DNA from: an uncultured Flavobacteriaceae bacterium | Lineage (GTDB): Bacteria > Bacteroidota > Bacteroidia > Flavobacteriales > Flavobacteriaceae | Direction: 5' to 3' | DNA length: 64,000 nt | Assembly: GCA_937959395.1 (NCBI GenBank) | Contig: CALGLR010000037.1 | Coordinates: 42,927-106,926 of the forward strand | Shown: positions 1 to 10,500 of the stretch, one piece after another | How positions within the stretch are numbered: the stretch's first letter is position 1 | Layout: each line of letters starts with the position of its first letter | Translations under genes and position numbers: made by a program | The notes under the pieces: generated by a model | What the model saw: only the letters and a program-made list of their open reading frames with translations | Told to the model about the DNA's origin: nothing | Databases searched by the model: none

Positions 1-1
1 T

Positions 2-1459
2 CTAACTGATCAAGTTCGTATTCCACCTCAAGTTGGGAATTACAAAGTATATATTATTGATGAGGTACATATGTTGTCTCAAGCCGCTTTTAATGCGTTT
101 CTTAAAACTTTAGAAGAACCACCTAAACATTGCATATTTATACTAGCGACTACAGAAAAGCACAAAATAATTCCTACCATTTTATCACGTTGTCAAATTT
201 TTGATTTTAAAAGAATTACGGTTAAAGATGCTAAAGAGTATCTAAAATACATAGCAAAAGAACAAGATGTTACTGCTGAAGATGATGCACTTCACATAAT
301 TGCCCAAAAAGCAGATGGTGCTATGCGTGATGCTTTATCTATTTTTGATCGTGTCGTTAGTTTCTCAGGAAAAAACTTAACACGACAAGCCGTAACAGAG
401 AATTTGAATGTTCTGGATTATGAAACGTATTTTACAAGTACTAGTTTTATCCTAGAAAATAAAATTCCCGAATTGCTCTTACAGTTTAATAATACATTAT
501 CTAAGGGTTTTGATGGGCATCATTTCATTGCTGGATTAGCATCCCACTTTAGAGATTTATTGGTTTGCAAGAATCCTGTAACAATAGAACTCCTAGAGGT
601 TGGTGAGGATACCAAAGCAAAATACTTAGAACAAGCAAAAGCGGCCTCTCAAGAATTTTTAATGAAGGGTATCGCTCTCGCCAATGAAACCGATCTCAAA
701 TACAAAGCGAGTAAAAATCAACGACTACTCGTTGAATTATGTTTAATGCAATTAGCCTCTATCACTTTTGATGGAGAAAAAAAAAATAGCAGACATTACA
801 TAATTCCGCCTTCTCATTTTAGAAAAATTGGCATTACCCCAGTTCCTGTAAAGAAAAATATAGCATCACCGCAAAGTACTATTAATCATACAGAAATAAC
901 ATCTGAACCTCCAGCAGAAAAATTAAGCAACAAAGAAGAAACGACTAAAGACTCTTTAACTACTGAAAAAGTACAAAGAATAACTATAAATGCTCCAAAA
1001 AAATCAAATTCGGGCTTATCTTTAAGTAGTATTCGTGCTAAAAAAGAGCATTTAATTAAACAAATGGATGTTGTTGTAGACGAAGAAGATTTACCAAAAA
1101 ACCTTTTTTCTCAAGATGAATTGCTAGCTGCATGGAATACATTTATTAGCTATTTACAAAAAGAAGGTAAATTTAATTTAGCCTCTATATTATCTATAGA
1201 TACGCCTCTATTAAAAGGAACTACGATACATTTAAGATTTCCAAATGAGACTAATAAAGTTGAAGTAGAAAGACAACAATATGACCTATTAACCTTTCTA
1301 AGAAAAACACTCCAAAACTATGATATAAGTTTAGATATTATCATTGTTGAAGAATTAGAAAAAAAATATGCTTACACTCCTGAAGAGAAATATGAGAAAT
1401 TAAAAGAGAAAAACCCTAATTTAGAGCTTTTACGTAAAATGTTTGATTTAGATTTATAA
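2..1459 (+). CDS. dnaX: DNA polymerase III subunit gamma/tau, 5' end outside the window
   Basis: Clamp-loader ATPase subunit that loads the beta clamp for replication. The reading frame is open from base 2, so the gene enters from the left; the first in-frame ATG at 71 is internal because it follows the Walker B motif DEVH encoded at 59-70. The sensor-1 stretch ILATTEKHKIIPTILSRCQ follows, then the clamp-loader lid and collar domains. The last ~200 residues are a lysine- and glutamate-rich tau-like tail. The P-loop lies upstream of the window. No -1 frameshift site for a short gamma form was identified. The stop codon abuts the next ATG, which suggests cotranscription with the lipoprotein downstream. 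Family assignment is secure; only the N-terminus is missing. Confidence 0.95.
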   Translation, partial: LTDQVRIPPQVGNYKVYIIDEVHMLSQAAFNAFLKTLEEPPKHCIFILATTEKHKIIPTILSRCQIFDFKRITVKDAKEYLKYIAKEQDVTAEDDALHIIAQKADGAMRDALSIFDRVVSFSGKNLTRQAVTENLNVLDYETYFTSTSFILENKIPELLLQFNNTLSKGFDGHHFIAGLASHFRDLLVCKNPVTIELLEVGEDTKAKYLEQAKAASQEFLMKGIALANETDLKYKASKNQRLLVELCLMQLASITFDGEKKNSRHYIIPPSHFRKIGITPVPVKKNIASPQSTINHTEITSEPPAEKLSNKEETTKDSLTTEKVQRITINAPKKSNSGLSLSSIRAKKEHLIKQMDVVVDEEDLPKNLFSQDELLAAWNTFISYLQKEGKFNLASILSIDTPLLKGTTIHLRFPNETNKVEVERQQYDLLTFLRKTLQNYDISLDIIIVEELEKKYAYTPEEKYEKLKEKNPNLELLRKMFDLDL

Positions 1460-2047
1460 ATGATGAAAAGAACTTATTTATTCATACTCCCTATACTTAT
1501 CCTTTCTTTTATTAGTTGTGATGGTAAAGACCGCAAAACGAAATCTAATGTTACTATTTTAAAAGAAAGTAAATTACTAGATTCATTCTCTGAAAACATT
1601 ACTTATATTCCTGCAAAAGAAGTAAAAATGATTACAGATACCATTTTAAGTAATGGGTTTAATCTGAAAATAAAAAACCAGACAGATACATTAAATAATA
1701 TTAGTACTTCCTACGCAAAAGACTCTATTAAATATATTACCCATTACCGACAGTTTATATCAGATATAAAAATAGAAAAAGACAATAAATCTATTTTTAG
1801 CAGTACCATTAACAAAGCATTCTTAATAAATAAATATAAATCATTAATTATAGAAAAATTGAACCTAGATAATTTAAGGTTTGGCGGTGCTTTTGTTAAT
1901 GATAATGATCCCACTAATGAATCTGTAATACTTTCTTTGTATTTAGACAACCCAATAATAGAAACACTATTTATTTATAATTTATCTATTTCTAGTAATG
2001 GTGAGACCGATTTTAAGTACGTAAAAAAGCTTAAATATGATAAATAA
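1460..2047 (+). CDS. Hypothetical lipoprotein
   Basis: Unrecognised 195-residue protein. The N-terminus MMKRTYLFILPILILSF is a hydrophobic signal segment followed by the lipobox-like ISC at about residues 18-20, so I infer a membrane-anchored lipoprotein. The rest is lysine- and asparagine-rich with predicted beta character and no motif I recognise. The ATG follows the dnaX stop codon without a gap, and miaE starts 18 bases after its own stop, so it probably sits in a dnaX-lipoprotein-miaE transcription unit. The minus-strand frame inside it (1744-1950) is a shadow. Function unknown. Confidence 0.75.
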   Translation: MMKRTYLFILPILILSFISCDGKDRKTKSNVTILKESKLLDSFSENITYIPAKEVKMITDTILSNGFNLKIKNQTDTLNNISTSYAKDSIKYITHYRQFISDIKIEKDNKSIFSSTINKAFLINKYKSLIIEKLNLDNLRFGGAFVNDNDPTNESVILSLYLDNPIIETLFIYNLSISSNGETDFKYVKKLKYDK

Positions 2048-2065
2048 AACCTTTTTATATAAAGT

Positions 2066-2647
2066 ATGTTAGGATTAAAATTACCAACTGATCCGCGTTG
2101 GGTTAATATTGTAGAAAAAAACATTAAAGACATTTTAATAGATCATGCTTTTTGTGAGCAAAAAGCTGCCAGTACTGCTATTTCTTTTATTGTAAGTTTT
2201 CCCGAATATTCAGAATTGGTAGAAGAGATGATTGCTTTGGTAAAAGAAGAGATTAGTCATTTTAAATTAGTTCATGATAAAATTATAGAAAACGGCTGGG
2301 TATTAGGCAGAGATAGGCGTGATGATTATGTTATACAATTAATTACTTTTTTCCCCAAAGGGGGAAGTCGTACTACACAATTAGTTCATCGCTTACTTTA
2401 TGCAGCTTTAATCGAAGCGAGAAGTTGCGAACGATTTAGATTACTTTCTGAAGAATTAGAAGATAAAAAATTAGCCAAATTCTATAGAGATCTAATGATT
2501 AGTGAAGCCAATCATTATGCTATGTTTTTAAAATTTGCTAGACAATATGGCAACCGAGAAGAGGTTGATAAAAAGTGGCAAGATTTATTAGCTTACGAAG
2601 CAAAAATTATGAAAAACCTAAGTAATTCTAAAACAATACATGGTTAA
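2066..2647 (+). CDS. miaE: tRNA-(ms2io6A)-hydroxylase
   Basis: Ferritin-like diiron monooxygenase that hydroxylates the isopentenyl side chain of ms2i6A37 in tRNAs. At 193 residues it has the family length. The iron-ligand pattern is visible: Glu31 in HAFCEQKA, Glu62 and His65 in EEISHF, a central EARSCERF block, and SEANHYAMF near residue 150, which is the expected two Glu plus ExxH pairs of the four-helix bundle. The start LGLKLPTDPRWV is typical of the family. The gene converges on the barrel-protein gene; the two stop codons overlap (2644-2647). Confidence 0.92.
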   Translation: MLGLKLPTDPRWVNIVEKNIKDILIDHAFCEQKAASTAISFIVSFPEYSELVEEMIALVKEEISHFKLVHDKIIENGWVLGRDRRDDYVIQLITFFPKGGSRTTQLVHRLLYAALIEARSCERFRLLSEELEDKKLAKFYRDLMISEANHYAMFLKFARQYGNREEVDKKWQDLLAYEAKIMKNLSNSKTIHG

Positions 2648-3168
2648 AACTTTATGCCTACACCAAATTGCATATTATTATTCTTTGCTTCAACACCAAA
2701 TTCTTCATCAAAGATATTTGTTAAACCATAAGAATATCTAAAATCCACAAAAAATTCTGGCGAAAGTCTGTATTCTATACTACCTATACCCGAGAATGCA
2801 ATATTGGTTAAATCGTCTTCAAATTTATGAGTTTTTATACTTACTAAAGGACCTACACCAAATGCGACTACTTCATCTAAAAAATATTTAAAAAGAATTG
2901 GAGCTTGAATATAATCTACTCGTATTTGCTCTAGTTTAGCGCCTTCAGCAGAAAATTGCAGTTCTGGAGAAAATAAAAAAGTATCAGATATTTCATATTC
3001 AGCTAAAAAACCAATAAAAAAACCATTTCTATGTATGTTTCTAACAGTTGGATCTTCAGCAAAGTCTAAATTAGAAACATTAATCCCAGATCTAACTCCA
3101 AATAACGACTGAGAAAACCCAGAAAATGAACACATAATAAGGGATAATAGAAGTATATTTTTTTTCAT
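2644..3168 (-). CDS. PorT-like outer-membrane beta-barrel protein
   Basis: A 174-residue exported protein: signal peptide MKKNILLLSLIMCSFSGFSQ, then alternating amphipathic strands ending in a C-terminal aromatic residue (GVGIKF), as in eight-stranded outer-membrane barrels of the PorT/OMP_b-brl_2 group. SLFGVRSGINVSNLDF is the usual opening strand of these proteins. It is an accessory family with several copies per flavobacterial genome, so I do not call it the T9SS protein PorT itself. Role unknown beyond the outer-membrane location. Confidence 0.8.
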   Translation of the reverse strand: MKKNILLLSLIMCSFSGFSQSLFGVRSGINVSNLDFAEDPTVRNIHRNGFFIGFLAEYEISDTFLFSPELQFSAEGAKLEQIRVDYIQAPILFKYFLDEVVAFGVGPLVSIKTHKFEDDLTNIAFSGIGSIEYRLSPEFFVDFRYSYGLTNIFDEEFGVEAKNNNMQFGVGIKF

Positions 3169-3245
3169 AAAAAATGAATTTTAATTTATTAGTCTTTTAA
3201 ATATAACTCTTTTTCAAAAAGAAATAAATCACAGACGAAAGTTTT

Positions 3246-4157
3246 TTATTTAAATTTTGAATGCGAAGATACGGTATTATTATAAATACTCTTTATAATA
3301 CCATCTGAAAGTCCAATTTTAGGTACATAAATGTCTTTAGCTCCGCTCCATTTCATGGCAGATAAATAAATTCGTGTCGCTGGTATAATTACATCTGCTC
3401 TATCTTGATTTAGATCTAATTCCGAAATTCGTTCTTCATACGAATAGGTTTGTAACATATTGTAATAAGACGTTAAGTAGAAATAAGTTAAAGGTTTACC
3501 GGCAGCTTTACCAGATATTTTAAAGATCTTATTTATATTTCCACCAGAACCTATAACTTCTAACTTATCGTATGTTTTTGTGTTTGATTTCACCCATTTC
3601 TCTAATGATTTCCACTGTTCTTTTTTTACAACATCGTTTAATAAACGAACTGTACCTATTTTAAAAGATTTAGACTCTTTTTTTCGCCCATTATGAATAA
3701 CAGTAAACTCTGTACTTCCTCCTCCAACATCTACATATAAATACGTTTTATTTTTATCAATAAAAGTATGCAAATCTGTTGCTGCAATTATAGCTGCTTC
3801 TTCTTCACCTTCAATGATATCAATTTTTAAGTTTGTTTTTTCAAAAATTAAATCAACAACTTCGGGTCCATTAACTGCTTCTCGCATTGCAGAGGTTGCA
3901 CACGCTTTATATTTAATGACTTTATGCGATTTCATTAATAATTTAAATGCTCGCATTGTATCCAGCATTCTAATAATATTTTCTTCACCTATTTCACCTT
4001 TCAGAAAAACATCAGCGCCTAAACGAATTGGGACTCTTACCAAAGAACTCTTTTTAAAACGAGTCGGTTTCCCTTTCTCTTCTATTATGTTGGACACTAG
4101 AAGTCTTACTGCATTTGAACCGATATCTATGGCTCCATATTTCTTGATTTTCAACAT
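3246..4157 (-). CDS. ppx: Exopolyphosphatase, Ppx/GppA family
   Basis: Hydrolyses terminal phosphates of polyphosphate (or pppGpp). The 303-residue length is that of the short, ASKHA-only Bacteroidota form, lacking the HD-type C-terminal domain of E. coli Ppx. The ATP-binding-type motif AIDIGSNAVRLLV lies at residues 9-21, followed by ACATSAMREAVN, the acidic EGEEEAAI and DVGGGSTEF, all hallmark motifs. Its ATG overlaps the ppk stop codon by one base (TAATG on the minus strand), so the two are translationally coupled. This places polyphosphate synthesis and breakdown in one operon. Confidence 0.92.
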   Translation of the reverse strand: MLKIKKYGAIDIGSNAVRLLVSNIIEEKGKPTRFKKSSLVRVPIRLGADVFLKGEIGEENIIRMLDTMRAFKLLMKSHKVIKYKACATSAMREAVNGPEVVDLIFEKTNLKIDIIEGEEEAAIIAATDLHTFIDKNKTYLYVDVGGGSTEFTVIHNGRKKESKSFKIGTVRLLNDVVKKEQWKSLEKWVKSNTKTYDKLEVIGSGGNINKIFKISGKAAGKPLTYFYLTSYYNMLQTYSYEERISELDLNQDRADVIIPATRIYLSAMKWSGAKDIYVPKIGLSDGIIKSIYNNTVSSHSKFK

Positions 4158-6241
4158 TAATTATCTAGCTTATTTTTTAAATAATCGTAGGTAACAAACT
4201 GCATTCTTAGTTCCTCTTCTTTATTGTGCTTATACTTATTATCTTGAGTTTTATTTAGTATTCTTGTTTTAGTATTATCACTCCAACATATATTAAAAGT
4301 ATCAATAAGTTCTTCTTTAATATCTTGATCATAAATAGGGCAACTAACCTCTACTCTATGATCAATATTACGAGTCATCCAATCTGCTGAAGAAATATAA
4401 ACTTTTGGCATATCATTATTACAAAAAATATACAATCTGGTATGTTCTAAAAATTTATCAATTATACTAACTACTTCTATATTTTCACTCATCCCTTTTA
4501 CTCCTGGGATCAAACTACAAATACCTCTAACAATCATGTGTATTTTTACTCCAGCATTACTAGCCTCATACAACTTATTAATCATTTTGTAATTAGATAT
4601 ACTATTCATTTTAAGCTTAATATAAGCGGGTTTACCTGCTCTTTTATTTGCAATCTCATTGTCTATTATTTTATAAAAAGCACTTTTAGTATAATGAGGA
4701 GAGGTAATAATATGTTTATATCGACTTACTTTATAATTAACTTGAAAGAAATCAAATATTTTATTTAAATCTTTCAATATTTTAGAATTAGATGTAAACA
4801 AGGTATAATCTGTATATATTTTTGCTGTAGACTCATTAAAATTGCCGGTACTTATTAAACCATACCGTTTCAGTTTTTCATTTTCTATTCTTTCAATAAC
4901 ACATATTTTACTGTGTACTTTTAACCCTTGAACACCAAAAATTAAATTCACACCTACTCTTTGCATTTGTTCAGCATAATCAATATTAGCTTGCTCATCA
5001 AAACGTGCTTGAATTTCCATAATTACCGTTACCTTTTTTCCATTTTTAGCAGCATTAATTAAAGAACTTGCTACATGAGAAATTTGAGCTAAGCGATATA
5101 TTGTAATTTTAATTGTCTTTACTTTAGGATCTAAAGCAGCTTCCCTTAAAAACTTGACAGTATAAGAAAAGGTGTGATACGGAGTATATTGTAAATAATC
5201 TTTTTTAGCAATCGCTTCAAAAATACTGGTCTCTAAACTTAAATTTTTAATTAGTAGTGGCGTAATTTTTTCATAAAGTAACTCTTTTCTTCCTAGACTA
5301 GGGAATTTCATATAATCACGTCTATTATGATATCGTCCACCAGGAATAACGCTATCTGTTTGCTCAACACCCATTTTATTCATGAAAAATGTTAATGTTT
5401 TTTCATCGATAGTCTGATCGTAAACAAAACGTACTGGAGCACCTTCTTGTCTTTCTTTTACACTATTACTAATCTTCTCCATAAAGCTTTTACTTAAATC
5501 ACTTTCTAAGTCCAACTCTGCATCTCTAGTAATTTTAATCATATGTGCTGATATGGAGGAATAATCAAAAATATTAAAAATATCATCTAAACAATACCTT
5601 AATAAATCATCTAGCATTATAATGTAATTTTCACCATTTACTTTAGGTAAAACAATAAAACGATCAATTCTTTTAGAAATCTCTATCAATGCATATTGAT
5701 TTGTTCCCGATTTCAAACACATATTAATTCCTAAATAAGCGGCGCTATCTTTAAGGTTTGGCAAAGCTATTTTTTCATTAAGGATTATAACTACCAAAGC
5801 AGGACTTACTTTTTGTATAAAATAATCTTTAATAAACTCTTGTTGAGAAACATCTAATTCATCTTCTTTTACGATATAGATACTCTCTTTAGCTAAAGCT
5901 TTATGAATTCGTTTTAAAATTTTAAAGCTTGCCGATTGATGTTTAATAACCGTTTGGGTAATTTGTTCTAATAAATCTGATGCTTTAATCCCTCCTAGTT
6001 GGTTTACTCCAGCTTTTCCGGCTTCATCAATGCGCTTAACTGTTGCGTATCTAACTTTAAAAAATTCATCTAAATTATTTGAAAAAATACCTAAGAAACG
6101 CAAACGCTCAATTAATGGAACAGTCTCATCTGAAGCTTCTTGAAGTACTCTAGCATTAAATTGAAGCCAACTCAACTCCCGGTTTATGTATTGATATTTA
6201 TTTTTTTTCAATTTTATCATCTCATCCTTTTTCTTCAACAA
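4157..6241 (-). CDS. ppk1: Polyphosphate kinase 1
   Basis: Reversibly transfers the gamma phosphate of ATP to polyphosphate. At 694 residues it has the full four-domain family length: N domain with NRELSWLQFNARVL, head domain, and two PLD-like C domains. The phosphorylated histidine is in GLKVHSKICVIER and the second conserved histidine in EHTRLYIFCN; RFDEQANIDYAEQM is also typical. Residue 8 (MIKLKKNK) is an alternative start. It sits between the SixA-like gene (9-base gap) and ppx (one-base overlap) in a minus-strand operon. Confidence 0.95.
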   Translation of the reverse strand: MLKKKDEMIKLKKNKYQYINRELSWLQFNARVLQEASDETVPLIERLRFLGIFSNNLDEFFKVRYATVKRIDEAGKAGVNQLGGIKASDLLEQITQTVIKHQSASFKILKRIHKALAKESIYIVKEDELDVSQQEFIKDYFIQKVSPALVVIILNEKIALPNLKDSAAYLGINMCLKSGTNQYALIEISKRIDRFIVLPKVNGENYIIMLDDLLRYCLDDIFNIFDYSSISAHMIKITRDAELDLESDLSKSFMEKISNSVKERQEGAPVRFVYDQTIDEKTLTFFMNKMGVEQTDSVIPGGRYHNRRDYMKFPSLGRKELLYEKITPLLIKNLSLETSIFEAIAKKDYLQYTPYHTFSYTVKFLREAALDPKVKTIKITIYRLAQISHVASSLINAAKNGKKVTVIMEIQARFDEQANIDYAEQMQRVGVNLIFGVQGLKVHSKICVIERIENEKLKRYGLISTGNFNESTAKIYTDYTLFTSNSKILKDLNKIFDFFQVNYKVSRYKHIITSPHYTKSAFYKIIDNEIANKRAGKPAYIKLKMNSISNYKMINKLYEASNAGVKIHMIVRGICSLIPGVKGMSENIEVVSIIDKFLEHTRLYIFCNNDMPKVYISSADWMTRNIDHRVEVSCPIYDQDIKEELIDTFNICWSDNTKTRILNKTQDNKYKHNKEEELRMQFVTYDYLKNKLDN

Positions 6242-6250
6242 ATATATTGA

Positions 6251-6769
6251 TTACATATTAGCTTTTAAATCTTTTGGAAAGACTATTCTTTCCGTTATTC
6301 CTTTATTTATATTATGCCATGAATTTACATTAAAAGAAATTTCTATATATCCAGAAGTAACAACATTTTCAATATGCACATTACCAAAAGTATTAACAAA
6401 ATTTGTTAGTGCATTATTATGGCCAAAAACCATAAGATCGTTTATAGAATTACTAGTATTTTTAATTATTTTTATTAAATTTTCTCCAGAGAAATCATAC
6501 AATTCGGTTCGTAACTCAAATTGAACGTTTTTTAATCCCAATCGACCAATGAATATCTCTGACGTTTTTACTGCCCTTTTTGCAGGGCTCGAAAGTATTA
6601 AATTTGGAGCAAGATCCTTATTAAATAAATGAGTTGCTACTCTATTGGAATCTTCCACTCCTCTTTGCTTTAAAGGCCGTTCAATATCTTGTAAATCATG
6701 CTTCCATGATGATTTTGCATGCCTTACGAGCCTTAGAATCTTAATGTTTTTTATCGATTTTTCTTGCAT
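6251..6769 (-). CDS. SixA-like histidine phosphatase
   Basis: Histidine phosphatase superfamily member of 172 residues. The catalytic RHA triplet is at residues 16-18 (LVRHAKSSW), followed by RPLKQRG, and the second catalytic histidine is in VFGHNNALT. SixA-type enzymes remove phosphate from phosphohistidine. The gene lies 9 bases upstream of ppk1, itself a phosphohistidine enzyme, and probably opens the sixA-ppk-ppx operon. That it acts on Ppk1 phosphohistidine is only a suggestion from neighbourhood. Small-molecule or other phosphatase activity is equally possible. Confidence 0.85.
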   Translation of the reverse strand: MQEKSIKNIKILRLVRHAKSSWKHDLQDIERPLKQRGVEDSNRVATHLFNKDLAPNLILSSPAKRAVKTSEIFIGRLGLKNVQFELRTELYDFSGENLIKIIKNTSNSINDLMVFGHNNALTNFVNTFGNVHIENVVTSGYIEISFNVNSWHNINKGITERIVFPKDLKANM

Positions 6770-6867
6770 TTTGTCGATTTTTTAATTATTATTGGCTTTT
6801 GATCGAGTATTTGTGTGATTAAACTTTTTTATTTGATATAACGTTAAAATACTTGTTGATTTGTGAG

Positions 6868-6886
6868 TGCTATTAGACAATTACAA
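6868..6886 (+). promoter_or_regulatory. Upstream element shared by both adhesin transcription units, copy A
   Basis: The block TGCTATTAGACAATTACAA matches 16644-16662 upstream of the second adhesin at about 15 of 19 bases, and the resemblance extends a little on both sides. It lies about 150 bases before the -7 box at 7020. I see it as a regulator site or upstream promoter element retained after duplication. The rest of 6770-7019 is AT-rich with no gene visible. Confidence 0.4.
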
Positions 6887-7019
6887 ACTCAAATCTTAAC
6901 TGAAACAACCTATATTTAAGACTATACATGTTATAGTATCCTTTCTAAAGTAATTTTGTTATCATATAAATGATTTAAGTTTAATTGTGTAATGCTAAAA
7001 TAATTTAAGCTAAAAAAAG

Positions 7020-7027
7020 TACATTTG
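7020..7027 (+). promoter_or_regulatory. -7 promoter box of the adhesin A operon
   Basis: TACATTTG fits the Bacteroidota -7 consensus TAnnTTTG exactly. No clear -33 TTG at normal spacing. The box starts 26 bases before the ATG at 7046, and the second adhesin has a comparable box 26 bases before its own ATG. It overlaps the TTG at 7025, which therefore cannot be the translation start. Confidence 0.55.
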
Positions 7028-7045
7028 TACGCAATTAAATATATT

Positions 7046-7555
7046 ATGAAAAAATTACTTATTTTATTATTACTTGTTACTATACAATTTTCTTTTGGTC
7101 AAAATAGAATGAAGCCATCTTTGGAAGGGCTTGGAGATAATGACCATGTAATTTTCAATAAAGAATATAGAATGACATCATCTAACATGTCTATTATAGA
7201 TCAAAGTAATATTTCTAATTCTGAAAAAGGTTTCTTTTATTTATTAGAAGTGAAAAATACTTCAAAAAAAATTAAAAACTATAATCTTAAAGTTGAAAGT
7301 TTTTCTTGCGATAATCACAAAGAGCATTCAGATATAAACTTTAGCTTTTATAATACTTCAAAAACCAGTCAGCTAAAAGAATTAGTTTTACAACCTGGCG
7401 AGAGCACCAAATTTTATGTTAAATCTACAGTTCCTAAAAACGCTAAATTATCTAGTTGGAACTGCAGTAACATTCTACTATACAACCCAATTACTAACGA
7501 AAGAGAAGTAACAAAACTTGTATCTCAAGTACAAGACGCAAAAAATGTTCACTAA
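7046..7555 (+). CDS. Small secreted protein, first gene of the adhesin A operon
   Basis: Unrecognised 169-residue protein. The chosen ATG gives a clean signal peptide (MKKLLILLLLVTIQFSFGQ); the longer TTG form starting at 7025 begins inside the -7 box and is rejected. The mature part looks like one Ig-like beta-sandwich: FYLLEVKNTSKKIKNY, two cysteines (VESFSCDNH and SSWNCSN), and LQPGESTKFYVKS, a pattern seen in proteins that brace or cap beta-sheet partners. It ends 30 bases before the giant adhesin gene with no terminator between, so it is very likely cotranscribed. A periplasmic or surface accessory role for the adhesin is inference only. Confidence 0.7.
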   Translation: MKKLLILLLLVTIQFSFGQNRMKPSLEGLGDNDHVIFNKEYRMTSSNMSIIDQSNISNSEKGFFYLLEVKNTSKKIKNYNLKVESFSCDNHKEHSDINFSFYNTSKTSQLKELVLQPGESTKFYVKSTVPKNAKLSSWNCSNILLYNPITNEREVTKLVSQVQDAKNVH

Positions 7556-7585
7556 AAATCTATTTCAAAAAAACCTATTGTTCTA

Positions 7586-10500
7586 ATGGAAAATTATAAA
7601 CCTATATCTCTAAAGTCTGCATTAGTAATGCTATTGTTACTATTTGTAAGTACAACCGCTTTTTCGCAGTTAAAAGAAGGCTTCTTACCTCGCTATTCAG
7701 AAACTTTAAAAGGTGATTTAACTATAATCGCTAACAATACCGTGTCTCTAAATAGACGGGCACCATATAATGGAGAAGCAAACAACAATGCCTTAGACAT
7801 GGTATATGTTGATATTGATACAGATCCTACAACTTTTAATTCAAGTAGTGCCAACTTAATAAACCCTAATACTAGTGCAGCTTGTTTATCTATTGAAAAA
7901 GTTCTGCTCTATTGGGCTGCTTCTGATTTAGGTGAAATTGTTGGTGGCGTTGAACAAGATAATCAACCTAGTTGGAATTATTTTGATACTAAATTAAGGT
8001 TACCTGGCCAAGCTAGTTATACTACAGTAAGAGCTGATGAAGTAATTTACAGAGGTAGAGACGAACACTTTAGTAATGACCCTTACATTTGTTTTAAAGA
8101 TATTACTGATGATGTAACTGGTTTAACAAATCCTTTTGGAACATATCAAGTAGCAAATGTAGAAGGTAAAATTGGAGCTTTAGAAGAACATGATAGTCCT
8201 GGTACCACTACTGGTGTTTCTGGTGGGTGGCAAATAATCGTTATCTATAAAAGTCCTGATTTTAACTTAAAAAATATATCCATTTTTGATGGTTATGCCC
8301 ATGTAACTAGAGATAGAAACTCATTCCCTGTAAGTTTTGATGGTTTTCAAACCATTCCTAATGGTACCGTAAGAGCTGAAGTTGCTATTGGTGCTTTAGA
8401 AGGTGATAGAGGAATTTCTGGAGATCGTTTACAAATAAGAAATGTAGCAAATGTTTTTGAAGATTTAGTTGCCCCTTCTAGGCCGGCAGATAATTTCTTT
8501 AATAGTAGAATTACTATAGGACAGCCTGGTGATGATAATTTTACAGATAGAAACCCTGCTAGTTTAAATACTTTAGGTTTTGACTCTGCACTATTCCCGT
8601 TAAGAAATAGAGATAATGAAGTTATAGGTAACAATCAAACCTCTGCAACTTTAAGATTGGCATCTACTGGTGAAACTTATGGTTTATATCTTTTAGGTTT
8701 TTCTGTTGAAGTATTCGAACCCGTTTTAGTTCCTATAATTCACACGGCATCTCCAAACCCGATTACACCTTCAGACGATCCAAATGCTAATGTTATTACT
8801 TACAACACGCAAATGACAAATAATGGTAATGATAACGCCATAAATATAACATTCAATACGATTATCCCTATTGGTTCAGAATTAATTGAGCCTATTGTTG
8901 GTCTTCCAGCAGGAATTACTTATACATATAATAATGCAACCAGAGCTTTAGTTTTTACTGCTGAAGATGGTCTTTTAGATGTTGGTGATACGATAAACTT
9001 CAATTATCAAACCCGTTTAAATGACCGTTGCTATTTTTTAGAGAACACATGTTCTACCACTTTAGAGTCTGAAATGGTAGGTATTTTTCAAGGAGAAATA
9101 AATGGCGATACACAAACAACTGGAAGTTCAGATGGTACAGATTCTTGTGGTGTTGGTAATGATAATCCAACTACGGTTCAAGTAAATGAACCTGATGCTG
9201 CTACTTGGACGACTAATCCTGGTAGTTTAGATGTTACTTTAGAGTGTGACGATTTAGATGGTTTAGAAGCTGCACAAAATCAAAGTCCTGTTGCAGATTG
9301 TGGGAACCTCACTCCTATTAAAATTTCAGGAGAATTTATTTCAGATGGTACTTCTTGTGCAACCAATGGAACGTATACAAATACTTGGTCTTTTACAGAT
9401 GCCTGTGGAAGAGATATTCCTGACTTTGTTCAAGTTATTACAATTCAAGATTCTACACCTCCAGATTTAACACTTTGTGATGATGTTACAGATGAAACTA
9501 TAGAATGTTCTGGTACAGACAATGAAACTATTGCTGATCAATGGAATCAAGATAATATAAACTCTTTAACAAATTGTGGTACAGATAATTGTGATACGGA
9601 TGCAACATTTGTTGTAACTTCTGATTATGATTTTGGCAACTTAGATACAACTGGCGCTTGTGGTGTTGGAGGAACTCTTACTGTTACTTATTCTGTAGCT
9701 GACGATTGTGGTAATGAAGCATCTATAACTGCTATACTTACTTTAGAAGATTCTACACCACCAGATTTAGATACTTGTGATGACGTAACTGATCAATCTA
9801 TTGAATGTACTGGTACAGATAATGAAACCATTGCAGATCAATGGAACCAAGATAATATCGATGCACTTAAGTCTTGTGCCACTGATGAATGTAACGATGC
9901 TGCTGAATATGTAGTGACTTCTGATTACGATTACGGTAACTTAGATACTACCGGTGCTTGTGGTATTGGTGGAACGCTTACTGTAACTTATAGAGTCGCT
10001 GATGATTGTGATAATGCTGCTACCAAAACAGTAACACTTACTCTTGAAGATACAACTCCTCCAGATTTATCTAACTGTTCAGTTGAAAATGAAGAAGCTG
10101 AATGTGGTACGCCTGAAGAAAATGAAGCCTTTGCAGATCAATGGAATGCTGATAATATTGCTGCTCTTGAAACCTGTGCTGGTGATGCTTGTAATAATAC
10201 TGCTACAGTTACTGTAACTTCTGATTACGATTTTGATTTATTGAATACGACTTGTGGCCCTTGTGGTACATTAACAGTGAACTATACTGTTAAAGATGAT
10301 TGTGATAATGAAACAGTTCTTACAGCTGTACTTACCTTTGGTGATGCAACTGGTCCTGATACTTCTAATTGTGATGTTACCGATGAGACTATCGAATGTG
10401 GTGGAGATCTTAACGAAACTATTGCTGACCAATGGAATCAAGATAACTTAGACGAATTAGCAGTTTGTATAGATGATCCAAATGTAGTTATAACATCTAA

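Noticed and set aside
7025..7045. TTG start giving a 176-residue form of the first adhesin-operon protein
   Set aside because: The TTG is part of the -7 box TACATTTG; the ATG at 7046 gives a proper signal peptide.
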